Shown piece by piece: positions 34,022 to 42,463 of a DNA stretch of 64,000 bases; the stretch's first letter is position 1; every line of letters begins with the position of its first letter. Where the stretch lies: contig JBJOIT010000008.1 in assembly GCA_046046915.1 (NCBI GenBank), positions 10,849 to 74,848 on the forward strand, in the 5' to 3' direction. The notes beneath the pieces are model-generated. The model was not told where the DNA came from and ran no database searches. It saw only the letters and a program-made list of their open reading frames with translations. Made by a program: the position numbers and the translations under genes. This DNA comes from JBEEJZ01 sp046046915. Its GTDB lineage: Bacteria; Pseudomonadota; Gammaproteobacteria; Burkholderiales; Burkholderiaceae_C.

Positions 34022-35047
34022 TCAAAAACCTTCGGGCAAGTTGTAGGGGGTGATCACCTGCACGCTTGAGAGGGTGGGCGCAAGGCCCTTGAGGCCCGCG
34101 CCTTGGGCCTGCAAAATTTGAAGACCAGCGGTGCGCATATCGTGCCGCAGGTCGTGGTGCAACACAGCGCTGATTTGGCCGTTTTTCAGCAATCGCAAGT
34201 TGTCCTCGTCCAGGTCGTGCCCGATGAAAGACTGGCAGGGCCTGCCCAGGTCTGCAAATGCCTGAAGGATGGCCGTGTTGGCCCCACCGATCGAGTAAAC
34301 CGCCGCAATCTGGGGCCAAAGCCGCAGTTGTTGTTGAACCAAATGCACCGTGGCCTGATGCAGACCCTGGCCTTCGCTGATCTCGCGTATGCCCAGGTGG
34401 GGATAACGTTGGCGCATGGCCATGCGAAAGCCCATTTCGCGCTCCTCCTCCCCTCGAAACCGGTTGCTGCTGAGTGAGACCAGCACATCCGCGCTGGGGG
34501 ACGTCAGCCACTGGCCCAGCAAGTAAGCGGCCGTTTCTCCAGATGCCCGGTTGTCCATGCCGACATAGGCCATACGCCGGGAGTGCGCAAGGTCAGTGAC
34601 CAGGGTGATCACCGGTATGCCGCGGCTGTGCAGGTGCTCGATGGCCTGTGCGATCTCGGGCACGTCGGGTGCTTTCAGGAGCACGCCATGGCTGCCCCGG
34701 CGCGCGATGCCTTGCAGAGTGCTGACCCAATCTGCCACGGGTCGGCATTCATCCAGGTGGTAGCGGGCCCGAAACACGGCCGGGTGCAGTCGGGGCATTT
34801 CGGTATCGAGGGCTTGTCGGACCACCCGGGTGAAACGCTCGGGCGCCTCCATCACCACATCGATCAAAAACTTGCGACCGACCAAGCCGACCTGCGCACT
34901 CTGCTGCTCCAGCTCCTGCATTGCCTGAGTCACGCGGCGATGTGTGTGCGATCTGACGCCAGGGCGCTGGTTCAGCACGCGGTCAACTGTTGCCACACTG
35001 ACGCCGGCTTGCAGAGCAATTTCCTTGATGAGGTGCGGATGTGTCAT
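34022..35047 (-). CDS. LacI-family transcriptional regulator
   Basis: 341 aa from ATG 35047. The N-terminal LacI helix-turn-helix HLIKEIALQAGVSVATVDRVLNQRPGVR (5-32) is followed by a sugar-binding domain of periplasmic-binding-protein type (VLLKAPDVPEIAQAIEHLHSRGIPVITLVTDL, YVGMDNRASGETAAYLLGQWL). The longer frame to 35134 lacks homology-like sequence. It is divergent from the PhyH/SDR genes and downstream-convergent with nothing, so it most plausibly controls the PhyH-SDR pair, the first importer, or both. Confidence 0.9.
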   Translation of the reverse strand: MTHPHLIKEIALQAGVSVATVDRVLNQRPGVRSHTHRRVTQAMQELEQQSAQVGLVGRKFLIDVVMEAPERFTRVVRQALDTEMPRLHPAVFRARYHLDECRPVADWVSTLQGIARRGSHGVLLKAPDVPEIAQAIEHLHSRGIPVITLVTDLAHSRRMAYVGMDNRASGETAAYLLGQWLTSPSADVLVSLSSNRFRGEEEREMGFRMAMRQRYPHLGIREISEGQGLHQATVHLVQQQLRLWPQIAAVYSIGGANTAILQAFADLGRPCQSFIGHDLDEDNLRLLKNGQISAVLHHDLRHDMRTAGLQILQAQGAGLKGLAPTLSSVQVITPYNLPEGF

Positions 35048-35200
35048 GGTGGGTGCATTGAATGGGATTGACGGGGTTTTCGTCGTGAGTGTATTTGAGG
35101 TGTTTTTGATGGTTTTTTGCCTGGTGGTTGGCATCGACTCTCCCTACACTCTGCCCCCAGCTGGATGCAGCTTGCAGACGCTTTTCAACCTCAACACCTG
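35048..35200. promoter_or_regulatory. Divergent promoter gap between LacI regulator and PhyH gene
   Basis: 153 bases serving two divergent starts. T-rich stretches near 35100-35120 could hold promoter elements, but I find no strong palindrome of the usual LacI type. Confidence 0.3.
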
Positions 35201-36412
35201 ATGACCATGACCGACACAACTGCGAACAAATGCCACCCTGAGCGGCGCCGCTGGTACACCCTGGAGAACCGCCGTCTTGAAGAGCTGCAGCAGGTGTTGC
35301 AAGACCTAACGGCTGCTGAAAACTGCCGTTGGGCGACACAGCTTGTTCAAGATGTGCCGGTATACGACTGCGCAGGTTTATGGCAAAGACTTCATGAATC
35401 TTTGTCGCCCCAGGATGACCGCGCAGCCTTGATGGCCGAGTGGGCCTGGGTCTGGCAAGACGGGCCCGGCATTTTGGTGTTGAAGGGCGCGTATGCCGAT
35501 CTGACGCTGGTGGATGCTGCCACCCGGCAGTTTCAGGCCATGATTGAGGCCGAGCGCAACAGCGGCAGTGGTGGTGACCACTTTGCCAAGCCGGGCGCCA
35601 ATGACCGCGTCTGGAATGCACTCGAAAAACTGTGCCTGCGTTCGCCGGAAGTGTTTGCCCACTACTACGCCAACGACATGCTGGCAATGGCTTTTGAATC
35701 CTGGCTGGGGCCCAATTACCAGGTGACCTCTCAGGTGAATTGCGTCAATCCCGGTGGTGAGGCCCAGGTGGCACATCGCGATTACCACCTTGGGTTTTGC
35801 ACGGCAGAGCAGGCCACGCGTTACCCCGCCCACGTGCATGCCTTGTCGCCCATGCTCACTTTGCAAGGCGCAGTGGCGCACGTCGATATGCCGCTGGAAA
35901 GCGGCCCCACGCTCTACCTGCCGCATTCGCAAAAGTATGGGCCTGGCTACCTGGTGGCGGGGAAGCCCGAATTTCAGGCCTACTTTGATGCGCACCATGT
36001 GCAACTCCCCCTAAGCAAGGGGGACGCGGTATTTTTTAACCCGGCGCTGATTCATGCAGCAGGGCATAACCGTTCGTCAAACATACGGCGCATGGCCAAT
36101 TTGCTGCAGGTGTCATCGGCCTTTGGGCGCGCGATGGAGTCGGTGGACCGTGTGCGTATGGCGCAGGCGCTGTACCCCTGCCTCAAAACATTGCGTCAGC
36201 AAGAGGCGCTGTCGGCGTCCGGCCTGGCTTGTGCCCTTGCAGCCTGCGCTGAAGGCTATGCTTTTCCCACCAACCTCGATCGCGATCCGCCCCTGGGCGG
36301 ACTGGCTCCCGAAAGCCAGCAAGCCCTGATGCAGCGCGCTTTGGATCAGGACTGGAGTTGTGAAACTTTTGACGAGGCGCTGCGGGCACAGGCCCGCAAA
36401 AAGCTGACCTGA
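35201..36412 (+). CDS. PhyH-like Fe(II)/2-oxoglutarate-dependent dioxygenase
   Basis: 403 aa, clearly longer than typical PhyH proteins (about 250-310 aa). The jelly-roll core shows the iron ligands HxD in AHRDYH (His192, Asp194), a distal His in NPALIHAAGHNRS (His285 or His289) and an Arg (291 or 296) suited to binding 2-oxoglutarate. An N-terminal region of about 110 residues and a C-terminal region of about 90 residues are not assigned. Members hydroxylate small molecules or remove alkyl groups oxidatively. It is cotranscribed with an SDR inside a sugar uptake island, which makes a sugar, polyol or glycoside substrate plausible. This is inference. Confidence 0.85.
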   Translation: MTMTDTTANKCHPERRRWYTLENRRLEELQQVLQDLTAAENCRWATQLVQDVPVYDCAGLWQRLHESLSPQDDRAALMAEWAWVWQDGPGILVLKGAYADLTLVDAATRQFQAMIEAERNSGSGGDHFAKPGANDRVWNALEKLCLRSPEVFAHYYANDMLAMAFESWLGPNYQVTSQVNCVNPGGEAQVAHRDYHLGFCTAEQATRYPAHVHALSPMLTLQGAVAHVDMPLESGPTLYLPHSQKYGPGYLVAGKPEFQAYFDAHHVQLPLSKGDAVFFNPALIHAAGHNRSSNIRRMANLLQVSSAFGRAMESVDRVRMAQALYPCLKTLRQQEALSASGLACALAACAEGYAFPTNLDRDPPLGGLAPESQQALMQRALDQDWSCETFDEALRAQARKKLT

Positions 36413-36466
36413 TGGATGGTCCCCGTTTTTTCTATTTTTCACTCCCCCACACAACAAACCCAGATC

Positions 36467-37291
36467 ATGAACACATCCAGCTTTTCCTCATTCAAAGACA
36501 AGGTCGCGGTGGTTACCGGCGGCACCCAGGGCCTCGGTTCGGCCATCGCGACCCTGCTTGCCGAGCGGGGTGCGCATGCCGTGGTCATTTGTGGGCGGCA
36601 ACAGGCCAAGGGGCAGGCGCAAGCCGAGCACATCAGCCAGGCCACGGGCGCGCAGGTGCTGTATGTGCCGGCGGACTTGGCTCAGGTGGAAGACTGTCGA
36701 CAAGTTATCGCCCAGGCGGACGAGCGATTTGGTCGGGTCGATATTCTGGTGAATGCCGCCGCCATCACCGACCGTGGCAGCATTCTGGACACGCCGCCCG
36801 AGTTGTTTGACCGCATGTTTGCCGTCAACGTTCGGGCGCCGTTTTATCTCATGCAGGAAGCAATCAAGGTCATGCGCCGCGTCGGTACACCGGGCAGCAT
36901 TGTCAACATCGGCTCCATGTCGGCGATGGCCGGGCAGCCTTTTATTGCAGCTTATTGCGCATCCAAAGGCGCCCTGGCCACGCTCACGCGCAACACCGCC
37001 TACGGCTTGCTGCGCAACCGCATCCGGGTCAATGGCCTGAACATCGGCTGGATGGCCTCGGAAGGCGAAGACCGCATTCAGCGTGAGTTTCATCATGCCG
37101 ATGCTGACTGGCTTGAAAAAGCGGCCGCGGCTCAGCCTAACGGTCGTTTGGTGGATCCACAGGAAGTGGCCCGCGCGGTTGCGTTTTTGTGCAGCGAGGA
37201 GTCTGGCTTGATGACGGGCTCGATCATCGAGTTCGATCAATCGGTGTGGGGTGCCTACGACCAGTCACACCACCCGCTTGCACCGATGTGA
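36467..37291 (+). CDS. Short-chain dehydrogenase/reductase (SDR, classical)
   Basis: 274 aa with the cofactor motif TGGTQGLG (17-24), NAA at 96-98 and the catalytic set Asn121, Ser150, Tyr163, Lys167 (YCASK). An NAD(P)-dependent alcohol/ketone redox step is expected. It starts 54 bases after the PhyH gene, so an oxygenase product may be its substrate. The ATG at 36467 is chosen because the Rossmann fold begins shortly after; the frame opens 51 bases earlier. Confidence 0.93.
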   Translation: MNTSSFSSFKDKVAVVTGGTQGLGSAIATLLAERGAHAVVICGRQQAKGQAQAEHISQATGAQVLYVPADLAQVEDCRQVIAQADERFGRVDILVNAAAITDRGSILDTPPELFDRMFAVNVRAPFYLMQEAIKVMRRVGTPGSIVNIGSMSAMAGQPFIAAYCASKGALATLTRNTAYGLLRNRIRVNGLNIGWMASEGEDRIQREFHHADADWLEKAAAAQPNGRLVDPQEVARAVAFLCSEESGLMTGSIIEFDQSVWGAYDQSHHPLAPM

Positions 37292-37298
37292 TCAGGTT

Positions 37299-38225
37299 TT
37301 AGGACGCCTGAGCAAGTTCAGCAGCCGATGGCGGCTGGCAGCCGGCCCGGCTGCAGTTGATGGCGGCTGCCAGCATGGATTTCGTCAGGGTGACTACCAC
37401 GCGTTCGGCAGCGCCAGCCGGTGTCATGGACCAGTCGGCCAGGCAATTGCCCCAGAAGGTGTCGCCCGCGCCCACGGTGTCGATCACCTGAACCTTGGGC
37501 ACGCCCTGTGTGGCGACCTGACCGTCGATGCTCAGTGCTGCACCATCGCCTCCAAAGGTGATGGCGATCCGCTGCGTGCCCTTGGCGGCAAAGTAGTCAA
37601 TGGCTTTTTGAGCATCGGCAAGCCGCAATTCGCCCAAGCCCAGCGTTTGCCAGTCTTCATCGCTGCACTTGAGCCAGTCGGCCTGGGCTGCCACGGCCAG
37701 AACCGCCTGTGTGTAGGCGTTCATGTCGGCAGCCAGCTTGGGCCGCAGGTTCACGTCGACGCTGATGGTCCAGCCCATCGCCTTGGCTGCGCTGACGACC
37801 TCTAGCACTTTCTCGTGCTCTGGCGGAATCAGCGCCAGCGAACCGGTGTGCAAAACGCCCGGCGAGGGCGCCGCTTGCAACATGGCAATGACCTCTGCAG
37901 GCGTGTAGTCGCGGTCAGCTACACCTTCTCGATAGAAACCATAGCTAGGCTGGCCATTGGTGACCTGGACCACTGCCAAAGAGGTGGGCAGCCGACTGCG
38001 CGCGGATAAGGACTGCGCGCCATCAGCCATGAGCAGGGCTTCCAGCTGATCGCCGAAGCGGTCGGTCGAGAACGGATTGATGTAACTGACGTTGGCCCCA
38101 CGCAATGCCGCGGCGCGTGCCAGGTTGTACGGGCTACCGCCCATCAGGGGGTTGAGCATCCCGTTGGGCTGCGCCACGCAGTCCATCAACGACTCGCCCA
38201 GGATCCAGATTGGTGTGCTACTCAT
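37299..38225 (-). CDS. PfkB-family sugar kinase (fructokinase-like)
   Basis: 308 aa. Ribokinase fold with GGSPYNLARAAALRGANV near the N-terminus, the SVDVNLRP segment and the ATP/anion-hole motif DTVGAGDTF (catalytic Asp255). The GGSPYNLA start resembles bacterial fructokinases. It lies 6 bases downstream of a permease stop in the second importer operon and should phosphorylate the imported sugar. Confidence 0.92.
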   Translation of the reverse strand: MSSTPIWILGESLMDCVAQPNGMLNPLMGGSPYNLARAAALRGANVSYINPFSTDRFGDQLEALLMADGAQSLSARSRLPTSLAVVQVTNGQPSYGFYREGVADRDYTPAEVIAMLQAAPSPGVLHTGSLALIPPEHEKVLEVVSAAKAMGWTISVDVNLRPKLAADMNAYTQAVLAVAAQADWLKCSDEDWQTLGLGELRLADAQKAIDYFAAKGTQRIAITFGGDGAALSIDGQVATQGVPKVQVIDTVGAGDTFWGNCLADWSMTPAGAAERVVVTLTKSMLAAAINCSRAGCQPPSAAELAQAS

Positions 38226-38231
38226 ACCGAT

Positions 38232-39179
38232 TTACTTTTTGAGCAAATGTTTGCGACGGACAACGTCAATCCATACTGCCACGATGACCACCGCGCCGAT
38301 AGCCATCATCTGCTTGAACTGCGAAATCTCCAAAAGATTCATGCCGTTGCGGATCATCGTGATGAGCACGGCGCCCAGCAAGCTGCCCCAAAGACTGCCT
38401 CGGCCACCAAACAAGGATGTGCCGCCCAGGATTACCGCCGCAATGGCGTCAAGCTCAGCCATTTGGGCCATCTTGCCGCTGGAGGAATCCATACGTCCTG
38501 CCAGTACGATGGCGGCCAGAGCACAGCACAAGCCGGAGACGATGTAAACGGCAAGTTTGTACATGCGAATGTTGATACCCACCTGTCGTGCACCCATTTC
38601 ATTGGAGCCGATGGCGTAAACATAGCGCCCGAGCTTGGTGCTGGACAGGACAAATGCCATGCTGATGTAAAAGACCGCCATGATGACGATGGGCATGGGA
38701 ATCAGGCCGAACAGCTCACCGTAGCCGATAAAGGGCAGAGGAGCAGGCATGCCGGACATATCGAAGCCGCCAGTAGCATCAAACGCTAGACCGCGCCAGA
38801 GCGTCAGACCACCCAGGGTCACGATGAAGGACGGAATCCCTACAAAAGCGACCAAATATCCGTTGAAAACCCCCACCGCGGTGCCTATAGCAAAGGCGGT
38901 CAGGATGGCCACATACGGATTGATGCCTAACTTAACCATCATGTAACCCGCCACCGCCCCGCAAAGGGCGGTCAGTGCGCCAACTGCCAAGTCAACGCCA
39001 CCCGTCAGAATGACAAAGGTTTGACCACCAGCCAAAAGGGCGACGACGGAGGCCTGTACCAAGATGTTGGTTAGATTGCCGGAAGTGAGGAAATAAGGCG
39101 ATGCAAAGGTGAGGGCGACGCCTAGCACCAAAACAGCAATCAGGGCGCCGTACCATTCTTGACGGGTGATGAAACGCAT
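38232..39179 (-). CDS. Sugar ABC transporter permease (RbsC family), second importer
   Basis: 315 aa with multiple membrane spans; landmarks TFVILTGGVDLAVGALTAL, GIPSFIVTLGGLTLWRG and GGTSLFGGRGSLWGSLLGAVLITMIRNGMNLLEI. It belongs with the binding protein 73 bases upstream and the divergent ATPase at 40379. It is followed at once by the kinase gene. Confidence 0.93.
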   Translation of the reverse strand: MRFITRQEWYGALIAVLVLGVALTFASPYFLTSGNLTNILVQASVVALLAGGQTFVILTGGVDLAVGALTALCGAVAGYMMVKLGINPYVAILTAFAIGTAVGVFNGYLVAFVGIPSFIVTLGGLTLWRGLAFDATGGFDMSGMPAPLPFIGYGELFGLIPMPIVIMAVFYISMAFVLSSTKLGRYVYAIGSNEMGARQVGINIRMYKLAVYIVSGLCCALAAIVLAGRMDSSSGKMAQMAELDAIAAVILGGTSLFGGRGSLWGSLLGAVLITMIRNGMNLLEISQFKQMMAIGAVVIVAVWIDVVRRKHLLKK

Positions 39180-39200
39180 AAACGTGCTTTCGCTGAAAAT

Positions 39201-39229
39201 ATGAAAAACGGCCGCGAAACCGCGGCCGT
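39201..39229 (-). terminator. Terminator-like hairpin after second binding-protein gene
   Basis: ACGGCCGCG pairs perfectly with CGCGGCCGT around a 4-base loop; on the minus strand it is followed by a T-rich run (TTTTTCATATTTTC). It should end most transcripts after the binding-protein gene and reduce permease and kinase expression. Confidence 0.82.
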
Positions 39230-39252
39230 CCAGTTGCAGGGTTAACCGCGAA

Positions 39253-40206
39253 TTACTTGTTCTTCATGAACTGAACCACGCCAGAGTCCTTGGCGAACTT
39301 GTCGACGTTAGAGGGCAGAACCAGGAAGCTGCCGGTGTCGATGCGAGCGCTGACGGTCTGCTTTTTGGCGGCAGCAATTGCGGTTTCCACGCCAACTTGA
39401 CCAATCTTGGCCAGCATCTGAGCGGAGTTAGCTTGTTGCCAGCCGTCTTTCATCATGTCCAGGCCAGCGGGGGAGCCGTCAAAACCTGCGATCTTGATGG
39501 AGCCTGCCTTCAAGCCTGAGGCCAGCATAGCTGCCTTGGCACCCAATGCGCCGCCATCCCATGCGCAGGCGATCACCTTGACATCCTTGTTGGCGCGCAG
39601 AGCAGCTTCAACACCGTTTTGAGCCTGGGTCTGATCCCAGCTGGTGGGCACTTCCACTACTTTGACGTTCTTACGCTTGGCGTTGAGGCCATCCAGGAAG
39701 CCTTTCTTGCGCTCTTGGCCGGTGGATTGGCCTTGGTCGCCCGTCACGTAGATGACTGTGTCGCCATCCTTGATCTGGTCAGCTGCCCAGTCGCCCTGGC
39801 TACGTGCTGCTGGCACGTTGTCGGTGGCCACATAGCTGGTGATCTTGGCGCCAGTGATGCCGGTGTCCACGGCGACCACCGGAATACCTGCAGCCATGGC
39901 CTTGTTCACTGCTGGTGCAATGCCGGCGCTGTCGACAGGTGCGATGGCAATCGCGTCGACTTTGCGGGTGATCATGTCTTCAACGATGGCCAGCTGCTTA
40001 GCCAGGTCACCTTTTTCTGCGGCCAGTTCAATGAACTTGACGCCTGCAGCGCCGCCAGCTTTCTTGGCGCCGCCGTTGATCAGTGTCCAACCTTCGTTGG
40101 TGTTGCCATTGGTCACGTAGGCAATGGTCTGTGCTTGGGCGAAAGACATCAGGCCAGCGGCTGCCATGACGACAGCGAGGCGGCTAACGGTACGTTGGAT
40201 GCTCAT
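39253..40206 (-). CDS. Periplasmic sugar-binding protein, second importer (peripla_BP_4)
   Basis: 317 aa with a signal peptide ending AQA (about 1-25). Ribose/galactose-type receptor: IAYVTNGNTNEGWTLINGGAKKA, VEDMITRKVDAIAIAPVDSAGIAPAVNKAMAAGIPVVAVDTGI and ACAWDGGALGAKAAMLASGL. It differs from the first receptor in the ligand-binding segments, so the two importers probably take different sugars. It is first in the leftward operon and divergent from the ATPase gene. Confidence 0.92.
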   Translation of the reverse strand: MSIQRTVSRLAVVMAAAGLMSFAQAQTIAYVTNGNTNEGWTLINGGAKKAGGAAGVKFIELAAEKGDLAKQLAIVEDMITRKVDAIAIAPVDSAGIAPAVNKAMAAGIPVVAVDTGITGAKITSYVATDNVPAARSQGDWAADQIKDGDTVIYVTGDQGQSTGQERKKGFLDGLNAKRKNVKVVEVPTSWDQTQAQNGVEAALRANKDVKVIACAWDGGALGAKAAMLASGLKAGSIKIAGFDGSPAGLDMMKDGWQQANSAQMLAKIGQVGVETAIAAAKKQTVSARIDTGSFLVLPSNVDKFAKDSGVVQFMKNK

Positions 40207-40303
40207 TGTGAAATATCTCCGTTGTTGGGTTTCGCAGCGGATCGAGCAGACATTGCTAACCTCGCTGTGGTTTGAATTAGAGCAGAAAAAATAATAAATA
40301 AAC

Positions 40304-40319
40304 CTAGGGGTTTTACTAA
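40304..40319 (-). promoter_or_regulatory. Shared motif copy 2 (importer 2 divergent promoter)
   Basis: Read on the minus strand TTAGTAAAACCCCTAG; 14/16 identical to the motif at 33941-33956. It lies 60 bases before the ATPase ATG and 98 bases before the binding-protein start, so one bound regulator could control both directions. Confidence 0.55.
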
Positions 40320-40378
40320 TAGGGTTTGTCTGGATTCTGAGGCATCATCAAGCGTCCTTCCCCCATTTTTATGTGACC

Positions 40379-41164
40379 ATGAACTCCTCCACTCCCGTCC
40401 TTTCCATCAGCGGCCTGACCAAGCACTACGGCGGTGTCAAAGCTCTGACAGACGCAAGTTTTCAACTGATGCCTGGTGAACACGCAGCCATCGTGGGTGA
40501 CAACGGCGCAGGCAAGAGTACCTTTGTGCGATTGATCACAGGTGCAGAGCAGCCCAACAGCGGAGAAATTCGGTTGGATGGACAAACGGTCAGTTTCGAC
40601 TCCCCCCTGGACGCCCGTGAGCAGGGCATCGAGACGGTGTATCAGACCCTGGCCCTGGCAGAAGACCTGGATGTGCCGGCAAATATTTTTTTGGGTCGTG
40701 AAATCACGCGTCTGAACCTCGGGCCGCTGTCCGTGTTGAATCATGCAGCGATGCGTGAGAAATCCATCGATATGCTTTCCACTACAGGCGTCAAGATTCA
40801 AGACATGAAGGAAAGTCTGCGAGGCATGTCTGGCGGACAGCGCCAGTGCGTCGCCATTGCGCGTGCTGCCGGGTTTGCAAAAAAATTGATCATCCTGGAT
40901 GAGCCTACTGCCGCATTGGGCGTACAAGAAACCGCCAAGGTGGAGCAGATCATCAAGGGTTTGAAACAGCAGGGCATACCACTGATCATCATCAGCCACA
41001 ACCTCCGCCAAGTCTTTGATCTGGTGGATCGCATTTGGGTGTTTCGTCAAGGGCGGATCATTTGCAACCGCCGTACCCGTGACACACATCCCGAGGAAAT
41101 CGTTGGCCTGATCACCGGCGCCATTGATCCTGCCAGTTTGAGTGTGGAGTCTGTCGCAGCCTGA
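40379..41164 (+). CDS. Sugar ABC transporter ATP-binding protein, second importer
   Basis: About 261 aa, single nucleotide-binding domain; Walker A GDNGAGKST, YQTLALAEDLDVPANIFLGRE, signature MSGGQRQCVAIARA, Walker B LIILDEPTAALG and ISHNLRQVFDLVDRI. It is clearly paralogous to the ATPase at 30914-31702. An ATG at 40371 is followed at once by TGA; GTG 40373 or ATG 40379 is the start. It is encoded opposite to its presumed permease and receptor. Confidence 0.92.
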   Translation: MNSSTPVLSISGLTKHYGGVKALTDASFQLMPGEHAAIVGDNGAGKSTFVRLITGAEQPNSGEIRLDGQTVSFDSPLDAREQGIETVYQTLALAEDLDVPANIFLGREITRLNLGPLSVLNHAAMREKSIDMLSTTGVKIQDMKESLRGMSGGQRQCVAIARAAGFAKKLIILDEPTAALGVQETAKVEQIIKGLKQQGIPLIIISHNLRQVFDLVDRIWVFRQGRIICNRRTRDTHPEEIVGLITGAIDPASLSVESVAA

Positions 41165-41239
41165 CGCTGTTCGCCTCCGGCCTGTTCGGGCCGGTTCAGT
41201 TGGGCCCAGTTGCCTGACTCGCCAACTTCGACTACCGCC

Positions 41240-42463
41240 ATGAATGCCACCCCCGGTTTTGTCAAGGATGCCCGCCAGATGCGCGGCTCCAACCACAGCG
41301 GCATGCGCCAGTTCAATGAGCGTATTGTTCTTCAGGCGATACGGCACCATCACGCCATTGCCAAGGCCGACCTGGCTCGAGTAACGCAACTGTCGACGCA
41401 AACCATATCGGTGATCGTCAACCGTCTATTGGAGGACGGGCTCCTGGTCAAGCAGGATCGCGTCCGTGGCCGCATCGGTCAGCCCTCTGTGCCTTTGTCA
41501 CTCGACCCTGACGGAGTCTTCAGTTTGGGGCTGCAAGTCGGGCGTCGTAGTTTGGAGGTGGTCGTGTGCGATTTTGTGGGGCACATACGGCACAGCCTTC
41601 AGTTCCACTACCCCTATCCAGACCCTGATGTGGTGCTTGCGAACATCCGTACGGCGCTGTCGGATATGCAGTCCGCTTTGGGCGCATATTGGTCGCGTAC
41701 GGTTGGCATTGGCTTGACTGCTCCGCTTTCCATGCACGAGTGGGCGCACTTGATGGGGGGAGACGCGGCGCCAGCGTTGCAGCGTTGGGCAGACATTGAC
41801 CTGCCCGCAGCGGTGAGAGAACTGACCGATCTGCCCGTGGTGTTTGCAAAGGACACGCTCGCTGCTTGTGTCGCAGAACTTGTGCAGGGGCACGGACGGG
41901 CGGTGGGCAGTTATCTGTATGTTTTTGTGGGAACTTTCATTGGAGGCGCACTTGTCTTGGGTGGCCACATCATGAGTGGCACGCGAAACAACGCAGGTGC
42001 ACTTGGCTCCATACCAACGGGCATCGCTCGCGCCGGGGATGACCCCATGCAGTTGTTGCAGCTTGCCTCAGGCTGGCAACTGGAACAGGCTCTGCTGGCC
42101 GCCGGCCATGACCCCAAGACAGTGCAGCGCGAGGAGATCATGGAACCCTGTTTTCGTGATTTGACCGAGCGCTGGTTGAGCTCGGCGTCTGAAGCTTTGG
42201 CCATGTGCATCACCAGTGCTTCTGCACTCCTGGACATGGATGCAGTGGTCATCGACGGTACTTTGGGCGGGCCACTCATGGCTGAGCTGATCCAACGCAC
42301 CCGCGACAACTTGTCCCATTACCCAGGCCAAGGTCTTCACACTCCTGTGATCCTGCCTGGACGCGTTGGTGCCCACGCCAGGGCCGTTGGTGGCGCGCTG
42401 TTACCCTTGCACACTCAATTCTTCCCCGACAAAGATATTTTTCTGAAGCAGGATTTGGCTTGA
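41240..42463 (+). CDS. ROK-family transcriptional repressor, paralogue 2
   Basis: About 407 aa. The helix-turn-helix block RGSNHSGMRQFNERIVLQAIRHH / KADLARVTQLSTQTISVIVNRLLEDGLLVKQDRVRGRIGQPSVPL is almost the same as in the ROK protein at 29212-30444. It also lacks the cysteines of the classical ROK zinc motif and ends in the same LPLHTQFFPDKDIFLK pattern. It is cotranscribed with the second ATPase and the transaldolase-like gene, whose TTG start overlaps its stop. It probably represses the second importer. Confidence 0.88.
   Translation: MNATPGFVKDARQMRGSNHSGMRQFNERIVLQAIRHHHAIAKADLARVTQLSTQTISVIVNRLLEDGLLVKQDRVRGRIGQPSVPLSLDPDGVFSLGLQVGRRSLEVVVCDFVGHIRHSLQFHYPYPDPDVVLANIRTALSDMQSALGAYWSRTVGIGLTAPLSMHEWAHLMGGDAAPALQRWADIDLPAAVRELTDLPVVFAKDTLAACVAELVQGHGRAVGSYLYVFVGTFIGGALVLGGHIMSGTRNNAGALGSIPTGIARAGDDPMQLLQLASGWQLEQALLAAGHDPKTVQREEIMEPCFRDLTERWLSSASEALAMCITSASALLDMDAVVIDGTLGGPLMAELIQRTRDNLSHYPGQGLHTPVILPGRVGAHARAVGGALLPLHTQFFPDKDIFLKQDLA

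Noticed and set aside
40300..40314. AAACC-TAGGG-GTTTT as a separate operator
   Set aside because: It overlaps the 16-base motif shared with the other importer and is better described by that motif.
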